Shown here piece by piece: positions 55,425-64,000 of a stretch of 64,000 bases of DNA (position 1 is the stretch's first letter; each line of letters opens with the position of its first letter). Where the stretch lies: assembly GCA_035565975.1 (NCBI GenBank), contig DATMRT010000098.1, forward strand, positions 1-64,000, given 5' to 3'. The notes under the pieces are model-generated. The model did no database searches, was not told the origin of the DNA, and saw nothing but the letters and a program-made list of their open reading frames with translations. Origin of the DNA: Ga0077530 sp035565975. Its GTDB lineage: Bacteria; Pseudomonadota; Alphaproteobacteria; Rhizobiales; Hyphomicrobiaceae. Position numbers and translations under genes: made by a program.

Positions 55425-56042
55425 ATGTCTATGAATAATGGTGCCGATACTTCTTTCGACGGCGCAGAGGCGCGTGTGGCCGAACCGCAGGCGACGAGCC
55501 AGCCGTCACCGGCGGCTCCGCACGACGTTCAGCCAACACTGCCACCCGCCCATCTGAATACGCCCGAGCGTGCGCTTCCGGCGCGCCCGAAAGAGACCGA
55601 CGTCTTCCGGACGGACATTTCGGTCATCGGCGCTGATCTCACGATCACCGGCCAGGACGTCCACATAGTCTCCAAAGGCAAAATTCGGGTGGAAGGCCGC
55701 ATTCAAGGAGACGTTCTCGGCACCGAGGTCGTCATCGGAGATGTCGGCGAAGTCGAGGGTGTCGTTTCCGGCGACACCGTAAGAGTGTTCGGCGTGATCA
55801 TGGGCACGATTCGCGGCGTGCAGGTCGAAATCGAGGCTGGCGCAAAGGTCGAAGCCGATGTGCATCACCACTCCCTGAGCGTCGATGCCCGCGCGCAGGT
55901 GGAGGGTCGCGTCCGTCGCGCCCGGGACGCCGCAGAGCTGAAATCGTCAGCCGCCCCCGTCGAGGTACATGAAGACGGTGGTGCTCCTTCCCCCGAAGCC
56001 GAGGCGACCCGACTAAGGCGCAATGGGCGTCTCTGGAGATAG
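55425..56042 (+). CDS. Bactofilin (polymer-forming cytoskeletal protein)
   Basis: 205 residues. The central ~100 residues (about 65-165) form the right-handed beta-helix of bactofilins, with short hydrophobic repeats such as DLTITGQDVHIVSKGKIRVEG, GDVLGTEVVIGD, GEVEGVVSGDTVRVFG and GTIRGVQVEIEAGAKV. The N- and C-terminal tails are disordered and Pro/Ala/Glu-rich. Bactofilins polymerise without nucleotide and guide cell-wall or pole-specific growth, for example stalks in budding alphaproteobacteria. ATG 55425 or 55431 may be the start. The M15 peptidase of this window is far away, so no direct pairing. Confidence 0.92.
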   Translation: MSMNNGADTSFDGAEARVAEPQATSQPSPAAPHDVQPTLPPAHLNTPERALPARPKETDVFRTDISVIGADLTITGQDVHIVSKGKIRVEGRIQGDVLGTEVVIGDVGEVEGVVSGDTVRVFGVIMGTIRGVQVEIEAGAKVEADVHHHSLSVDARAQVEGRVRRARDAAELKSSAAPVEVHEDGGAPSPEAEATRLRRNGRLWR

Positions 56043-56286
56043 GAACGCCTTAAGGGGTCCTGCAGCAGAGATTGAGGCCGCGCGCACGCGCACGTTTGCT
56101 CGCCCGAACTTGCCGGAATTTGCCGAGCCTTAACCCCTGCCTGTCCCTGCTTTCCCTGACCGGTGGCGGTGGGCGTAAACTGCCATTAATTGGTCAACGA
56201 CGGGCGCTGAACTCAGTTCTGCCAGTCCAGCCAGAACCCTGTCCGGCCCGGCCCTCGTCCCCCCTCGTGCTTCGGGATTACATTCT

Positions 56287-59200
56287 ATGACATTCGCCCG
56301 CCCGATCGCCTTCGTGCTCGGTCTTCTGCTTCTTGTCAGCCTGCCGGCTGCTGCGCAGCAGGCACAAACGCTCTTCTCGCATCCTGTGGTCAGCAAGGAT
56401 GCCGAACGCTACGAGAGCTACCTCAAGAGCACATTCAAGGCGGGCAAGCAGACGGCCCGCCAGCAGCGCGAGGCCGGACTGAAGCTTCTCGCCGACGGCG
56501 GCGACGCCCGCGTCGCAGCGCGCCACCTCGCGACAGCCGTCGTCACGGATGCGAGCGACACCGCGGCCTGGACTGGCCTCACCAAGGCGCTACTCGCCAT
56601 GACGCCCGATCCGGCGCGACCGGCCGAGCGCTACTCGATCCCCGTAAACGCTTCTGGCGCCGGTTACCGCGCGCTCGAAACCGCGACCAACGACCAGCAG
56701 CGCGCCGAAGCCCTTGCGGTCCTCGGCGAGGCTTTGAAAGCCCGCTCCATGTGGCGCCCGGCCATCGATGCACTGGCGGCGAGCGTCCGTCTCGTGAACG
56801 ACGACGAGGTCAGCAGCACGCTTGATGCACTGCGCGCCGAGCACGGCTTCCGCGTCATCGACTACAAAACCGAGTCCGACGCGGTCGAGCCGCGCCTCTG
56901 CATCAATTTCTCGGAGCGTCTGCCAAGTGCGCCCGGCGATCTCCAGAAGTTCGTTGCTGTCGATGGCCGCGAGCCGCAGAACATGACGGTCGAAGGCCAG
57001 CAGCTCTGCATCGACGGCCTCGAACACGGCAAGCGCTATGAGGTGCACCTGCGCGCCGGCCTCCCCTCGACGGTCGGCGAGAACCTCGCCAAGTCGTCCG
57101 AGATTGCGGTCTACGTGCGCGATCGCGCGCCATCCGTGCGCTTTGCCGGCCGCGCCTACGTGCTGCCGAACCGCGGCCAGCAGGGCATTCCGCTCGTCTC
57201 CGTGAACGCGTCAAAGGCGGAGATCGAGATCCTCCGCATCGGCGACCGGGCGCTTGCCGGCGCGACCTCGCTCGACGGCTTCCTGAAGCAGGTGCAGAGC
57301 TATGAACTCGAGACCATCCGCGACCGCAATGGCCAGCGCGTGTGGCAGGGTGAGCTCGAGATCGCGAGCCGCCTCAACGAGGACGTAACGACAGCCATTC
57401 CCGTGAGCGAGGCCATTCCCGATCTCGCGCCCGGCGTCTATCTCGTCATTGCCTCGGCGGCTGATGCCAAGCGCAGCGAGTATCAGGCACCCGCGACGCA
57501 ATGGTTCATCGTCTCCGACCTCGGCTTGACCGCACTTTCCGGTGATGACGGCCTGCACGCCTTCGTGCGCACGCTCGGCGCAGCGACGCCCGCCGGCGAC
57601 ATCGCCGTGCGCCTCGTCGCACGCAACAACGAGGTGCTGGCTACGGCCAAGACCGACGCGCGTGGCTATGTGCGCTTCGACCCCGGCCTCCTGCGCGGCA
57701 CCGGCGGCCTCGCGCCGGCGCTTCTCGTGGCCGAGGGCAACAAGGACTATGCCTTCCTCGATCTCGCGACGGCGGCGTTCGATCTGACCGATCGCGGCGT
57801 CAAGGGCCGTGAGCAGCCCGGTCCGCTCGATGGCTATGTCTATGCCGAACGCGGCGTCTACCGCCCCGGCGAGACCGTGCACATGGTCGCCCTGCTGCGC
57901 GATCGCGCAGGTGCAGCCTCCGATACGCCGGCCACGCTGATCGTCACGCGACCGGACGGCGTCGAGCACCGCCGCTTCGTCCTCAATGATCCACAGCTTG
58001 GCGGGCGCGCCGCGACGCTCGCGCTTCCCCCGACCGCGATGACGGGAACGTGGCGCGCCCGCCTCCTTGTCGACGAGAAGTCGAAGGCCCTCGGGCAGAC
58101 CTCCTTCCTCGTTGAGGACTTCTTGCCCGAGCGACTCGCGCTGACGCTCGAGCCGCAAAGCAAGGCCATTGCCATCGAGGAGACGGCTTCTATTGGCGTT
58201 GTGGGCCGCTACCTGTATGGCCCGCCGGCGGCCGGGCTCGCGATGGAGGGCGACATCAACGTGCGCCTCGCAACAGGCGATCTGCCGGGCCTCCCGGGCT
58301 ACAAGTTCGGCCTCGCCGGCGAGCAGGTCATGCCTGTGCGCCAGCCGCTCGAGAATCTCCCCGCCACGGGCGCCGATGGTCGTGGGCTGATCGGCGTGCG
58401 CTTGCCCGCTATTCCGAAGACTGCGAAGCCGCTCGAAGCCGAGATCATGGTGCGTCTGCGCGAGCCGAGCGGCCGCACGATCGAACGCAGCGTCCGCCTG
58501 CCAGTCGAAACACGTAGTCCGCGCGTCGGCATCAAGCCGCTCTTCACCGGCACGCAGCTCGGCGAAGGCGAGACCGCCCGCTTCGAGACCGTGCTCGTCG
58601 ATGCAGATGGCAAGCCGGAAGCGAGTGCGCCGCTGAAGTGGGAGATCGTGCGCCTCAATCAGCGCTGGCAGTGGTACAGCCGCGACGGGCAGTGGAACTA
58701 CGAGGCCATCACCACGACGAAGCGCATCGCCAACGGCACCGCGAAAGCGGACGGCGGCGCGTCCGCGCGCATCGAGGCGCCCGCGCTCGACTGGGGCCGC
58801 TACCGCATCGAAGTGACGAGTGCCGATCCCAAATCGCCCGGCGTCGCCAGCTTCGCCTTCAACGTCGGCTGGCACGCGAGCGAGGATGCCGAGAGCCCCG
58901 AAGTGCTCGACGTCGTGCTCGACAAACCGAACTACAAAGCCGGCGATACCGCGCGCGTGCGCATCAACACGCGCGTTGCCGGCAAGGTGCGCCTCGCCGT
59001 GCTCTCGAGCGGCCTCCTCGCCATGCAGGACGCGGATATCCCCGCGGGTGGCGGCGAAATCGAGCTGCCGGTCGACGCGAAGTGGATGCCCGGCGCCTAC
59101 GTCACGGCCATGTTCTATCGCGCGATGGACGAAGGCGCGAAGCGCATGCCGAGCCGCGCCATCGGCGTGCGCTGGCTCGCGCTCGACACTGCGAGCGAGA

Positions 59201-61551
59201 CGCTGAAGCTGTCTCTCGACGCGCCCGCCAAGATCAAGCCCGCGAGCACGCTCGTCGTACCGGTCAAGATCGAAGGCCTCAAGGCCGGCGAGGCGGCGCG
59301 CCTCACGGTCGCCGCCGTCGACATTGGCATCTTGAACCTCACGCGCTTTGAAGCACCTGCGCCGGAGCGCCATTTCCATGCCCAGCGCCGGCTCGGCGTC
59401 GAGATCCGCGACTTCTACGGCCGCCTCATCGACGGCATGCGTGCGATACGCGGCTCGCTGCGTTCGGGCGGCGATGGTGAAGGCGGCGGCGGCATGGCCA
59501 TGCGCGGCAGCCCGCCGGTCGAGAAGCCGCTCGCGCTCTTCTCCGGCATCGTCGAAGTGAAGGCTGATGGGACGGCCGAAGTGAAATTCGACATGCCGGA
59601 TTTCAACGGCACGGTGCGCCTCATGGCTGTTGCCTGGAGCGCGAGCAAGCTCGGCTCGGCCGGATCGGACGTGCTCGTGCGCGACGCGCTCGCGCTCACG
59701 GTCACGGCGCCGCGCTTCCTGAGCCTCGGCGATGAAGCGAGCCTCGCTATCGATGTGCACAACATCGAGGGGCCTGATGCCGGCTACCAGCTCACAGCCG
59801 AGCAGGAGAACCCGCAGGGTCTTGCGACGTCGCTCGCCCAGCGCAATCCGCGTCTCGCAGCGAACCAGCGCCGCACCGAGCGCGTGGCGATCAAGCCCGC
59901 AAGCCTCGGCCGCCACGTATACGATGTGCGCGTCAATGGCCCAGACGGGATCGAGGTGCGCCGCCGCGTGGCGCTCGAAGTCATGCCGCCGGCCAACGAC
60001 ATCCGCCGCACGACTGTCGCAAGCCTCGCGGCCAAGGGCGGCCGTCTCAGCCTCTCGCCGGATCTGCTGGCGGACCTGATTCCCTCGAGCGCACGCATTG
60101 CTCTCAACGTCGGTCCTTCGGCAGGCATGGACGTACCGGGCCTGCTCGCCTCGCTCGACCGCTATCCTTATGGCTGTGCCGAGCAGACGACGAGCCGCGC
60201 GCTGCCACTCCTTTACGTGAATGACGTTGCCAAGCGCATTGGCCTTGCGGAGGAAAGCCAGCTCCGCGAACGCGTGGACAAAGCCATTGCCCGCGTGCTC
60301 GAGATGCAGGACGCGTCCGGCGCCTTCGGTATCTGGGGACCCGGCGAGCCCGATCTCTGGCTCACGGGCTACGTCACCGACTTCCTCACGCGTGCGAAGG
60401 AGCTCGGCTATGCCGTGCCCGAGCGCGCGCTGACGCAGTCCGTCGATCGCCTCGCCAACTTCATCTCGTACGCTCAGGACTTCGAGAAGGGCGGCGAGGC
60501 ACGCGCCTATGCGCTCTACGTGCTCGCACGCAACGGCCGGGCGCCCGTCGGTGAGCTGCGCTATTACGCCGACACGCGCCTCGAACGCTTCTCATCGGCG
60601 CTTGCCCAGGCGCAGATCGGCGCTGCCCTCGCCATGACCGGCGACAAGCCGCGAGCCGAGCGCGCTTTCCGTGCAGCGCTTGCCCGCATGGGTGGCGACG
60701 GCACGGACGAGAGCCGCGCCGACTACGGCTCACGGCTCCGCGATGGCGCTGCCGTGCTGACACTCGTTGCCGAGACCAAGACGCTCGTCAGCGAGACGCC
60801 CGCGCTTGCGCGGGTCATCGAGCGCGCGAGAGAAATGCGCACGTATACCTCGACGCAGGAGCAGGCCTGGATGCTGCTCGCCGCGCGGGCACTGAGCGAT
60901 GCCGCAGCCGGCACGCGTCTTACGGTGAACGGTACTGCCCACAGTGGAGAGCTGATGCGCGCGCTTGCCGCGTCCGATCTCGGCCAAAGCGGTCTCTCAA
61001 TCGTCAACAGCGGCGAGGCGCCGGTGTCGGCCGTCGTCTCGGTGACCGGCTCGGCGCTGACGGCAGAGCCCCCGGCCTCGAAGGGCTTCACGATCACGCG
61101 CAGCTATCACGCGCTCGACGGCACGCCGATAGCTGCGACCGACGCCCAGATGAGCATCAAGCAGAACGATCGAGTCGTCGTGGTCCTCAAGATCGAAGGC
61201 CAGCATACGGGCGGACGCGTCCTGCTCGTCGACCGGCTGCCCGCCGGCTTCGAGATCGAGAACCCACGCCTCGTCGACAGCGGCGACACGAAGAGCCTCG
61301 CCTGGGTGCAGACGGCCGGCAAGCCGGCGCACACCGAGTTCCGCGACGACCGCTTCGTTGCGGCCTTCGACTACTTCCAGGGCGAGGACCGGCGCAGCGG
61401 CACCAAGCCGTCGGCGACCGTCGCCTACATCGTGCGCGCGGTGACACCGGGGCGCTTCGTCCATCCGGCGGCATCGGTCGAAGACATGTACCGACCGGAT
61501 CTCCACGGACGGACCGGCGCCGGCGTGCTGGTGGTGACGGCCGTCCAGTAG
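56287..61551 (+). CDS. Bacterial alpha-2-macroglobulin with thioester
   Basis: 1754 residues. A cleavable signal peptide (FVLGLLLLVSLPAAAQQ) without lipobox suggests a soluble periplasmic protein. MG-type beta domains follow (DGYVYAERGVYRPGETVHM is the characteristic MG3 start), a bait-like region around 1050-1100 (Gly-rich GGDGEGGGGMAM), then the thioester domain with YPYGCAEQTTSRALPLLY: C1297 and Q1300 should form the thioester bond. Such proteins trap foreign proteases in the periplasm. The common partner penicillin-binding protein 1C gene is missing here. The lack of a lipid anchor is unlike E. coli YfhM. Confidence 0.93.
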   Translation: MTFARPIAFVLGLLLLVSLPAAAQQAQTLFSHPVVSKDAERYESYLKSTFKAGKQTARQQREAGLKLLADGGDARVAARHLATAVVTDASDTAAWTGLTKALLAMTPDPARPAERYSIPVNASGAGYRALETATNDQQRAEALAVLGEALKARSMWRPAIDALAASVRLVNDDEVSSTLDALRAEHGFRVIDYKTESDAVEPRLCINFSERLPSAPGDLQKFVAVDGREPQNMTVEGQQLCIDGLEHGKRYEVHLRAGLPSTVGENLAKSSEIAVYVRDRAPSVRFAGRAYVLPNRGQQGIPLVSVNASKAEIEILRIGDRALAGATSLDGFLKQVQSYELETIRDRNGQRVWQGELEIASRLNEDVTTAIPVSEAIPDLAPGVYLVIASAADAKRSEYQAPATQWFIVSDLGLTALSGDDGLHAFVRTLGAATPAGDIAVRLVARNNEVLATAKTDARGYVRFDPGLLRGTGGLAPALLVAEGNKDYAFLDLATAAFDLTDRGVKGREQPGPLDGYVYAERGVYRPGETVHMVALLRDRAGAASDTPATLIVTRPDGVEHRRFVLNDPQLGGRAATLALPPTAMTGTWRARLLVDEKSKALGQTSFLVEDFLPERLALTLEPQSKAIAIEETASIGVVGRYLYGPPAAGLAMEGDINVRLATGDLPGLPGYKFGLAGEQVMPVRQPLENLPATGADGRGLIGVRLPAIPKTAKPLEAEIMVRLREPSGRTIERSVRLPVETRSPRVGIKPLFTGTQLGEGETARFETVLVDADGKPEASAPLKWEIVRLNQRWQWYSRDGQWNYEAITTTKRIANGTAKADGGASARIEAPALDWGRYRIEVTSADPKSPGVASFAFNVGWHASEDAESPEVLDVVLDKPNYKAGDTARVRINTRVAGKVRLAVLSSGLLAMQDADIPAGGGEIELPVDAKWMPGAYVTAMFYRAMDEGAKRMPSRAIGVRWLALDTASETLKLSLDAPAKIKPASTLVVPVKIEGLKAGEAARLTVAAVDIGILNLTRFEAPAPERHFHAQRRLGVEIRDFYGRLIDGMRAIRGSLRSGGDGEGGGGMAMRGSPPVEKPLALFSGIVEVKADGTAEVKFDMPDFNGTVRLMAVAWSASKLGSAGSDVLVRDALALTVTAPRFLSLGDEASLAIDVHNIEGPDAGYQLTAEQENPQGLATSLAQRNPRLAANQRRTERVAIKPASLGRHVYDVRVNGPDGIEVRRRVALEVMPPANDIRRTTVASLAAKGGRLSLSPDLLADLIPSSARIALNVGPSAGMDVPGLLASLDRYPYGCAEQTTSRALPLLYVNDVAKRIGLAEESQLRERVDKAIARVLEMQDASGAFGIWGPGEPDLWLTGYVTDFLTRAKELGYAVPERALTQSVDRLANFISYAQDFEKGGEARAYALYVLARNGRAPVGELRYYADTRLERFSSALAQAQIGAALAMTGDKPRAERAFRAALARMGGDGTDESRADYGSRLRDGAAVLTLVAETKTLVSETPALARVIERAREMRTYTSTQEQAWMLLAARALSDAAAGTRLTVNGTAHSGELMRALAASDLGQSGLSIVNSGEAPVSAVVSVTGSALTAEPPASKGFTITRSYHALDGTPIAATDAQMSIKQNDRVVVVLKIEGQHTGGRVLLVDRLPAGFEIENPRLVDSGDTKSLAWVQTAGKPAHTEFRDDRFVAAFDYFQGEDRRSGTKPSATVAYIVRAVTPGRFVHPAASVEDMYRPDLHGRTGAGVLVVTAVQ

Positions 61552-61710
61552 CGGAACACATCTTACTTTCGCACGTTTCCGGACACGAAGACGACAATCC
61601 CGGCCGGAGCGCTGACTGCTCCGGCCCTGGCAGCGCCGATGTGCGCCTGCACCGAGGCCCGATTGACCTCGGCATGTCGTTGAATCCTGACGTGCGAAAG
61701 GAGATTCCCG

Positions 61711-62319
61711 ATGTCTTTGAGACGTGTGGGCGCAGGCACCGCTTTCCTTGTTGCCGGCGCATTCTTCACAAGCGCCGAGGCCGCCCCCGTCACGGGTGGC
61801 GTGGACACGAAGGGGCTGATTGACCCCAGTGCAATAGTCCAGAAGACCCAGGTCATCGTGTTTGGCGGACGCCGCTGGTGCTACTACTGGGATGCCTGGA
61901 ATGGCCCCGGCTGGTACTGGTGCGGTTATGGTTGGCGCCGTGGTTTTGGCTGGGGTGGTGGTCCGGGATGGCATGGCTGGCGCCATCACAGCCGTGACTG
62001 GCATCGCCGCCATCGCGGATGGGACCGCGCCGATCGGCGCGATCGGCCCCGCGGAGAACGCCGTGACCGTAATCGTGGCGAACGCGGCGATCGGCCCCGC
62101 GGAGAGCGCCGCTCCGAAGGTCGCCGCGATAGTCAGGTGCGCGGTTGGAGTTCGCGCTCCGGCGACCGTGGCAGCATGAGCCGCGGCCGTAGCGGCGGCG
62201 GTGACCGCGGCAGCGTGAGCCGCGGCGGTGGCGGCGGCGGGCGCGGCATGAGCAGCGGCGGTGGAGGTCGTGGTGGTGGTGGTGGCGGCGGCGGTGGTGG
62301 CCGTGGCGGCCGCAACTAG
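61711..62319 (+). CDS. Exported Gly/Arg-rich low-complexity protein
   Basis: 202 residues with a signal peptide (FLVAGAFFTSAEA). A short aromatic core CYYWDAWNGPGWYWCGYGWRR holds a Cys pair, followed by an Arg/Asp/Glu-rich repeat stretch and a Ser/Gly/Arg tail ending in a long glycine run. At the DNA level, 62041-62063 and 62089-62111 are 23-base direct repeats (one difference, 48-base period). The core resembles small secreted proteins of Rhizobiales with a WNGPGWYWCGY motif, function unknown. It lies 159 bases after the macroglobulin gene, and AAAGGAG precedes the ATG. Confidence 0.78.
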   Translation: MSLRRVGAGTAFLVAGAFFTSAEAAPVTGGVDTKGLIDPSAIVQKTQVIVFGGRRWCYYWDAWNGPGWYWCGYGWRRGFGWGGGPGWHGWRHHSRDWHRRHRGWDRADRRDRPRGERRDRNRGERGDRPRGERRSEGRRDSQVRGWSSRSGDRGSMSRGRSGGGDRGSVSRGGGGGGRGMSSGGGGRGGGGGGGGGGRGGRN

Positions 62320-62358
62320 CTGACACCTGCCGGCAACAATGCCGCGACATGAAACGAG

Positions 62359-62390
62359 ACGACCGCTTCGGCTTCCTCCGAAGCGGTCGT
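62359..62390. terminator. Bidirectional hairpin
   Basis: A perfect 13-bp stem ACGACCGCTTCGG/CCGAAGCGGTCGT with a 6-base loop, between the converging Gly/Arg-rich protein and monooxygenase genes. A TGCG tail replaces a T tract, but the size and place suit a two-way terminator. Confidence 0.75.
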
Positions 62391-62427
62391 TGCGTTCGTA
62401 AAGAGATGCGCGGTCGCCGCCCGTCCG

Positions 62428-64000
62428 CTATTCCGCGGCGACAGCACGTGCATCGGCGGGCGTCAGCACGAAGCCCTCATATCCTTTCGCCGCGACCTCG
62501 TCGCACTCCTCGCGATAGGTACCGACGCCGCCGATGTACGGCATGAACACGCGCGGCTTGCCGGCGACGTTCGCGCCCATGTACCAGGAGGCGGCCTTCA
62601 CATAGAGCGTGCGGTGTCCGGCCTCGTTCACGTGCTGGCCCCACGCCGCCTGTGCATCCGCGGTCGGCTCGATGGTTTCAAGGCCGTTCTTGCGCATGTG
62701 CGCCAGGGCGTCGATCATCCAATCGACGTGCTGCTCGATGGACACGATCATATTGCTCAGCACCGATGGACTGCCCGGCCCTGTGATCATGAAAAGGTTC
62801 GGCATTCCCGCGCTCATCAGCCCGAGATAGGTCTGCGGACCGGCCGCCCACTGCTCGCGGAGTTCCGCGCCTTCGCGGCCGCGGATGTCGATGTTCATGA
62901 GCGTTCCCGTCATGGCATCGAAACCGGTCGCATAGACGATCGCGTCGAATTCGTATTCGCCAGCCGCCGTCCGCACACCCTTCGGCGTGATCGCCTCGAT
63001 CGGCGTCGCCTTCAGGTCGACGAGTTCGACGTTCGGCCGATTGTATGTCTCAAAGTAGTCCGTATCGACGCAGATGCGCTTGGTCCCGATCGGATAGTCT
63101 TTCGGGCATAGGATTTCGGCAGTCGCAGGGTTCCTCACGATCTCGCGGATCTTGGAACGCACGAACTCGGCGGCCGTGTCGTTGGACTCCTGGTTGGTGA
63201 GGAGGTCGTTGAAGGCTGCCATGAACGAGGTGCCGCCGGTCGCCCAGCGTGCTTCATAGACACGGCGGCGCTCGTCGTCCGACACGGCCATCGCGGACAC
63301 ATCGTTGATGCCGTAGTTGGCGTCGCTTGCATCATAGAGAATGCCCGTGCGCATGGTGCGCGCCTTGGCGCGGCGCACGTCATACTGGGATTTCCACGCC
63401 CCCTCGTAGTCCGGCGTCATCGGCCCATTGCGCGAGGGGATCGAATAGTTGGGCGTGCGCTGGAACACAGTGAGCTGCGCGGCCTGCTCGGCGATCACTG
63501 GAATGGCCTGAATTGCCGACGAGCCCGTCCCGATGACAGCGACCCGCTGCCCTGAGAAGTCGACGCCTTCATGCGGCCAGTAGCCGGTGTGATAGGTGGC
63601 GCCCTGGTAGGAATCCCTTCCTTCGATTTCGGGCAGCTTGGCCGTCGACAGGCATCCCGTCGCCATGACGCAGAACTGCGCCGAGAACCGCTCGCCGCCG
63701 TTCGTGAGGATCTGCCAGCGGCGCGTCTCCTCGTCGTAATGGGCCGCTGTCACACGCGTTTCGAACTGGATGTCGCGGCGCAGGTCGAATCGGTCCGCGA
63801 CGTGGTTGGCATAGGCGAGGATCTCGGGCTGGCCGGCGAAGCGCTCGCTCCAGGACCATTCCTGCTGCAATGCCGGCGAGAACGAGAAGGAGTACTGCAT
63901 GCTTTCGACGTCGCAGCGTGCGCCGGGATAGCGGTTCCAATACCAGGTACCGCCGACACCCGTTGCGGCCTCGAGAATGCGCGCGCTGAGACCGAGCTCA
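62428..64000 (-). CDS. Flavin-containing Baeyer-Villiger-type monooxygenase (5' end outside window)
   Basis: Open from 62428 to the window edge at 64000, so the N-terminal FAD-binding Rossmann motif is not seen; about 524 residues are visible. The visible start includes GVGGTWYWNRYPGARCDVES, the FAD-region block of class B monooxygenases. The Baeyer-Villiger fingerprint is SYQGATYHTGYWPHE, and the NADPH motif is VIGTGSSAIQAIP. ATGFDAMTGT follows. It would insert oxygen next to a ketone using NADPH and O2. An internal ATG at 63900 is not the start, since homology continues upstream of it. Confidence 0.93.
   Translation of the reverse strand, partial: ELGLSARILEAATGVGGTWYWNRYPGARCDVESMQYSFSFSPALQQEWSWSERFAGQPEILAYANHVADRFDLRRDIQFETRVTAAHYDEETRRWQILTNGGERFSAQFCVMATGCLSTAKLPEIEGRDSYQGATYHTGYWPHEGVDFSGQRVAVIGTGSSAIQAIPVIAEQAAQLTVFQRTPNYSIPSRNGPMTPDYEGAWKSQYDVRRAKARTMRTGILYDASDANYGINDVSAMAVSDDERRRVYEARWATGGTSFMAAFNDLLTNQESNDTAAEFVRSKIREIVRNPATAEILCPKDYPIGTKRICVDTDYFETYNRPNVELVDLKATPIEAITPKGVRTAAGEYEFDAIVYATGFDAMTGTLMNIDIRGREGAELREQWAAGPQTYLGLMSAGMPNLFMITGPGSPSVLSNMIVSIEQHVDWMIDALAHMRKNGLETIEPTADAQAAWGQHVNEAGHRTLYVKAASWYMGANVAGKPRVFMPYIGGVGTYREECDEVAAKGYEGFVLTPADARAVAAE

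Noticed and set aside
57211..59916. Minus-strand frame of 901 codons inside the macroglobulin gene
   Set aside because: His/Arg/Ala-rich shadow of the opposite frame; no domains. The plus-strand gene has a signal peptide and thioester motif.
63900..63902. ATG at 63900 as start of the monooxygenase
   Set aside because: Conserved FAD-region residues continue in frame upstream to the window edge, so the gene is cut rather than starting here.

Overview
The window looks like a chromosomal stretch of a GC-rich alphaproteobacterium, most likely Hyphomicrobiales (Rhizobiales). Supporting traits are the split proton-translocating transhydrogenase (pntAA/pntAB/pntB) behind a small aa3-oxidase subunit IV gene, the divK-pleD cell-cycle signalling pair next to a DUF3572 gene, a short alphaproteobacterial HPr kinase, a TipF-like degenerate EAL protein, bactofilin, a CtrA-type box, and a dispersed palindrome with the core CTCCCCGT...ACGGGGAG. 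The family cannot be fixed from the sequence alone. Gene density is high and codon use is uniform. I see no rRNA, tRNA, CRISPR array, prophage, integrase or transposase.

Layout. 0.1-5.5 kb: a phospholipase-C-like/helix-hairpin-helix fusion, then an operon coxIV-like - pntAA - pntAB - small colicin-immunity-like gene - pntB. 5.6-9.1 kb: divK-pleD (minus), facing DUF3572 and a Mak-type ROK sugar kinase, then a tiny lipoprotein. 9.3-17.3 kb: ketopantoate reductase, an IlvD/Edd sugar-acid dehydratase, hprK, a hairpin-packed spacer, an M15 peptidase, Ppx/GppA-rlmE and a sodium/solute symporter. 17.8-24.4 kb: envelope and transport genes (Deg protease, PhoX, DHA2 exporter, 2-hydroxyacid dehydrogenase, small membrane protein).

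25.0-35.8 kb is a long plus-strand series: gltB - glutathione S-transferase - gltD for ammonium assimilation, then a YbaK-type editing domain, a CnoX-like thioredoxin-TPR protein, a LON-substrate-binding-domain protein, a Trm112-like protein and an aldehyde dehydrogenase. 36.0-43.4 kb: an SDR, a possible structured small RNA, DUF1467, a periplasmic thioredoxin-like protein, two tandem TadG-like von Willebrand proteins in AT-rich surroundings, a TPR protein and YqeY. 43.6-50.4 kb: a RhlE-type helicase with a long basic tail, a HAD hydrolase, the TipF-like protein and a Uup-like ABC-F protein. 50.4-54.3 kb: a CtrA-box-preceded membrane protein and the ffh-rpsP-rimM translation cluster, which carries an inserted acetyltransferase and lacks trmD-rplS on its downstream side. 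55.4-64 kb: bactofilin, a thioester alpha-2-macroglobulin, a Gly/Arg-rich secreted protein and a Baeyer-Villiger-type monooxygenase cut by the window edge.

No clear-cut novel large system is present. The best leads are the immunity-like gene translationally coupled inside the transhydrogenase operon, a palindromic repeat that has become coding sequence in pntAB, a possible 0.2-kb small RNA at about 36.93-37.14 kb, the GST between gltB and gltD, and a full CtrA-type box ahead of an unknown membrane protein.
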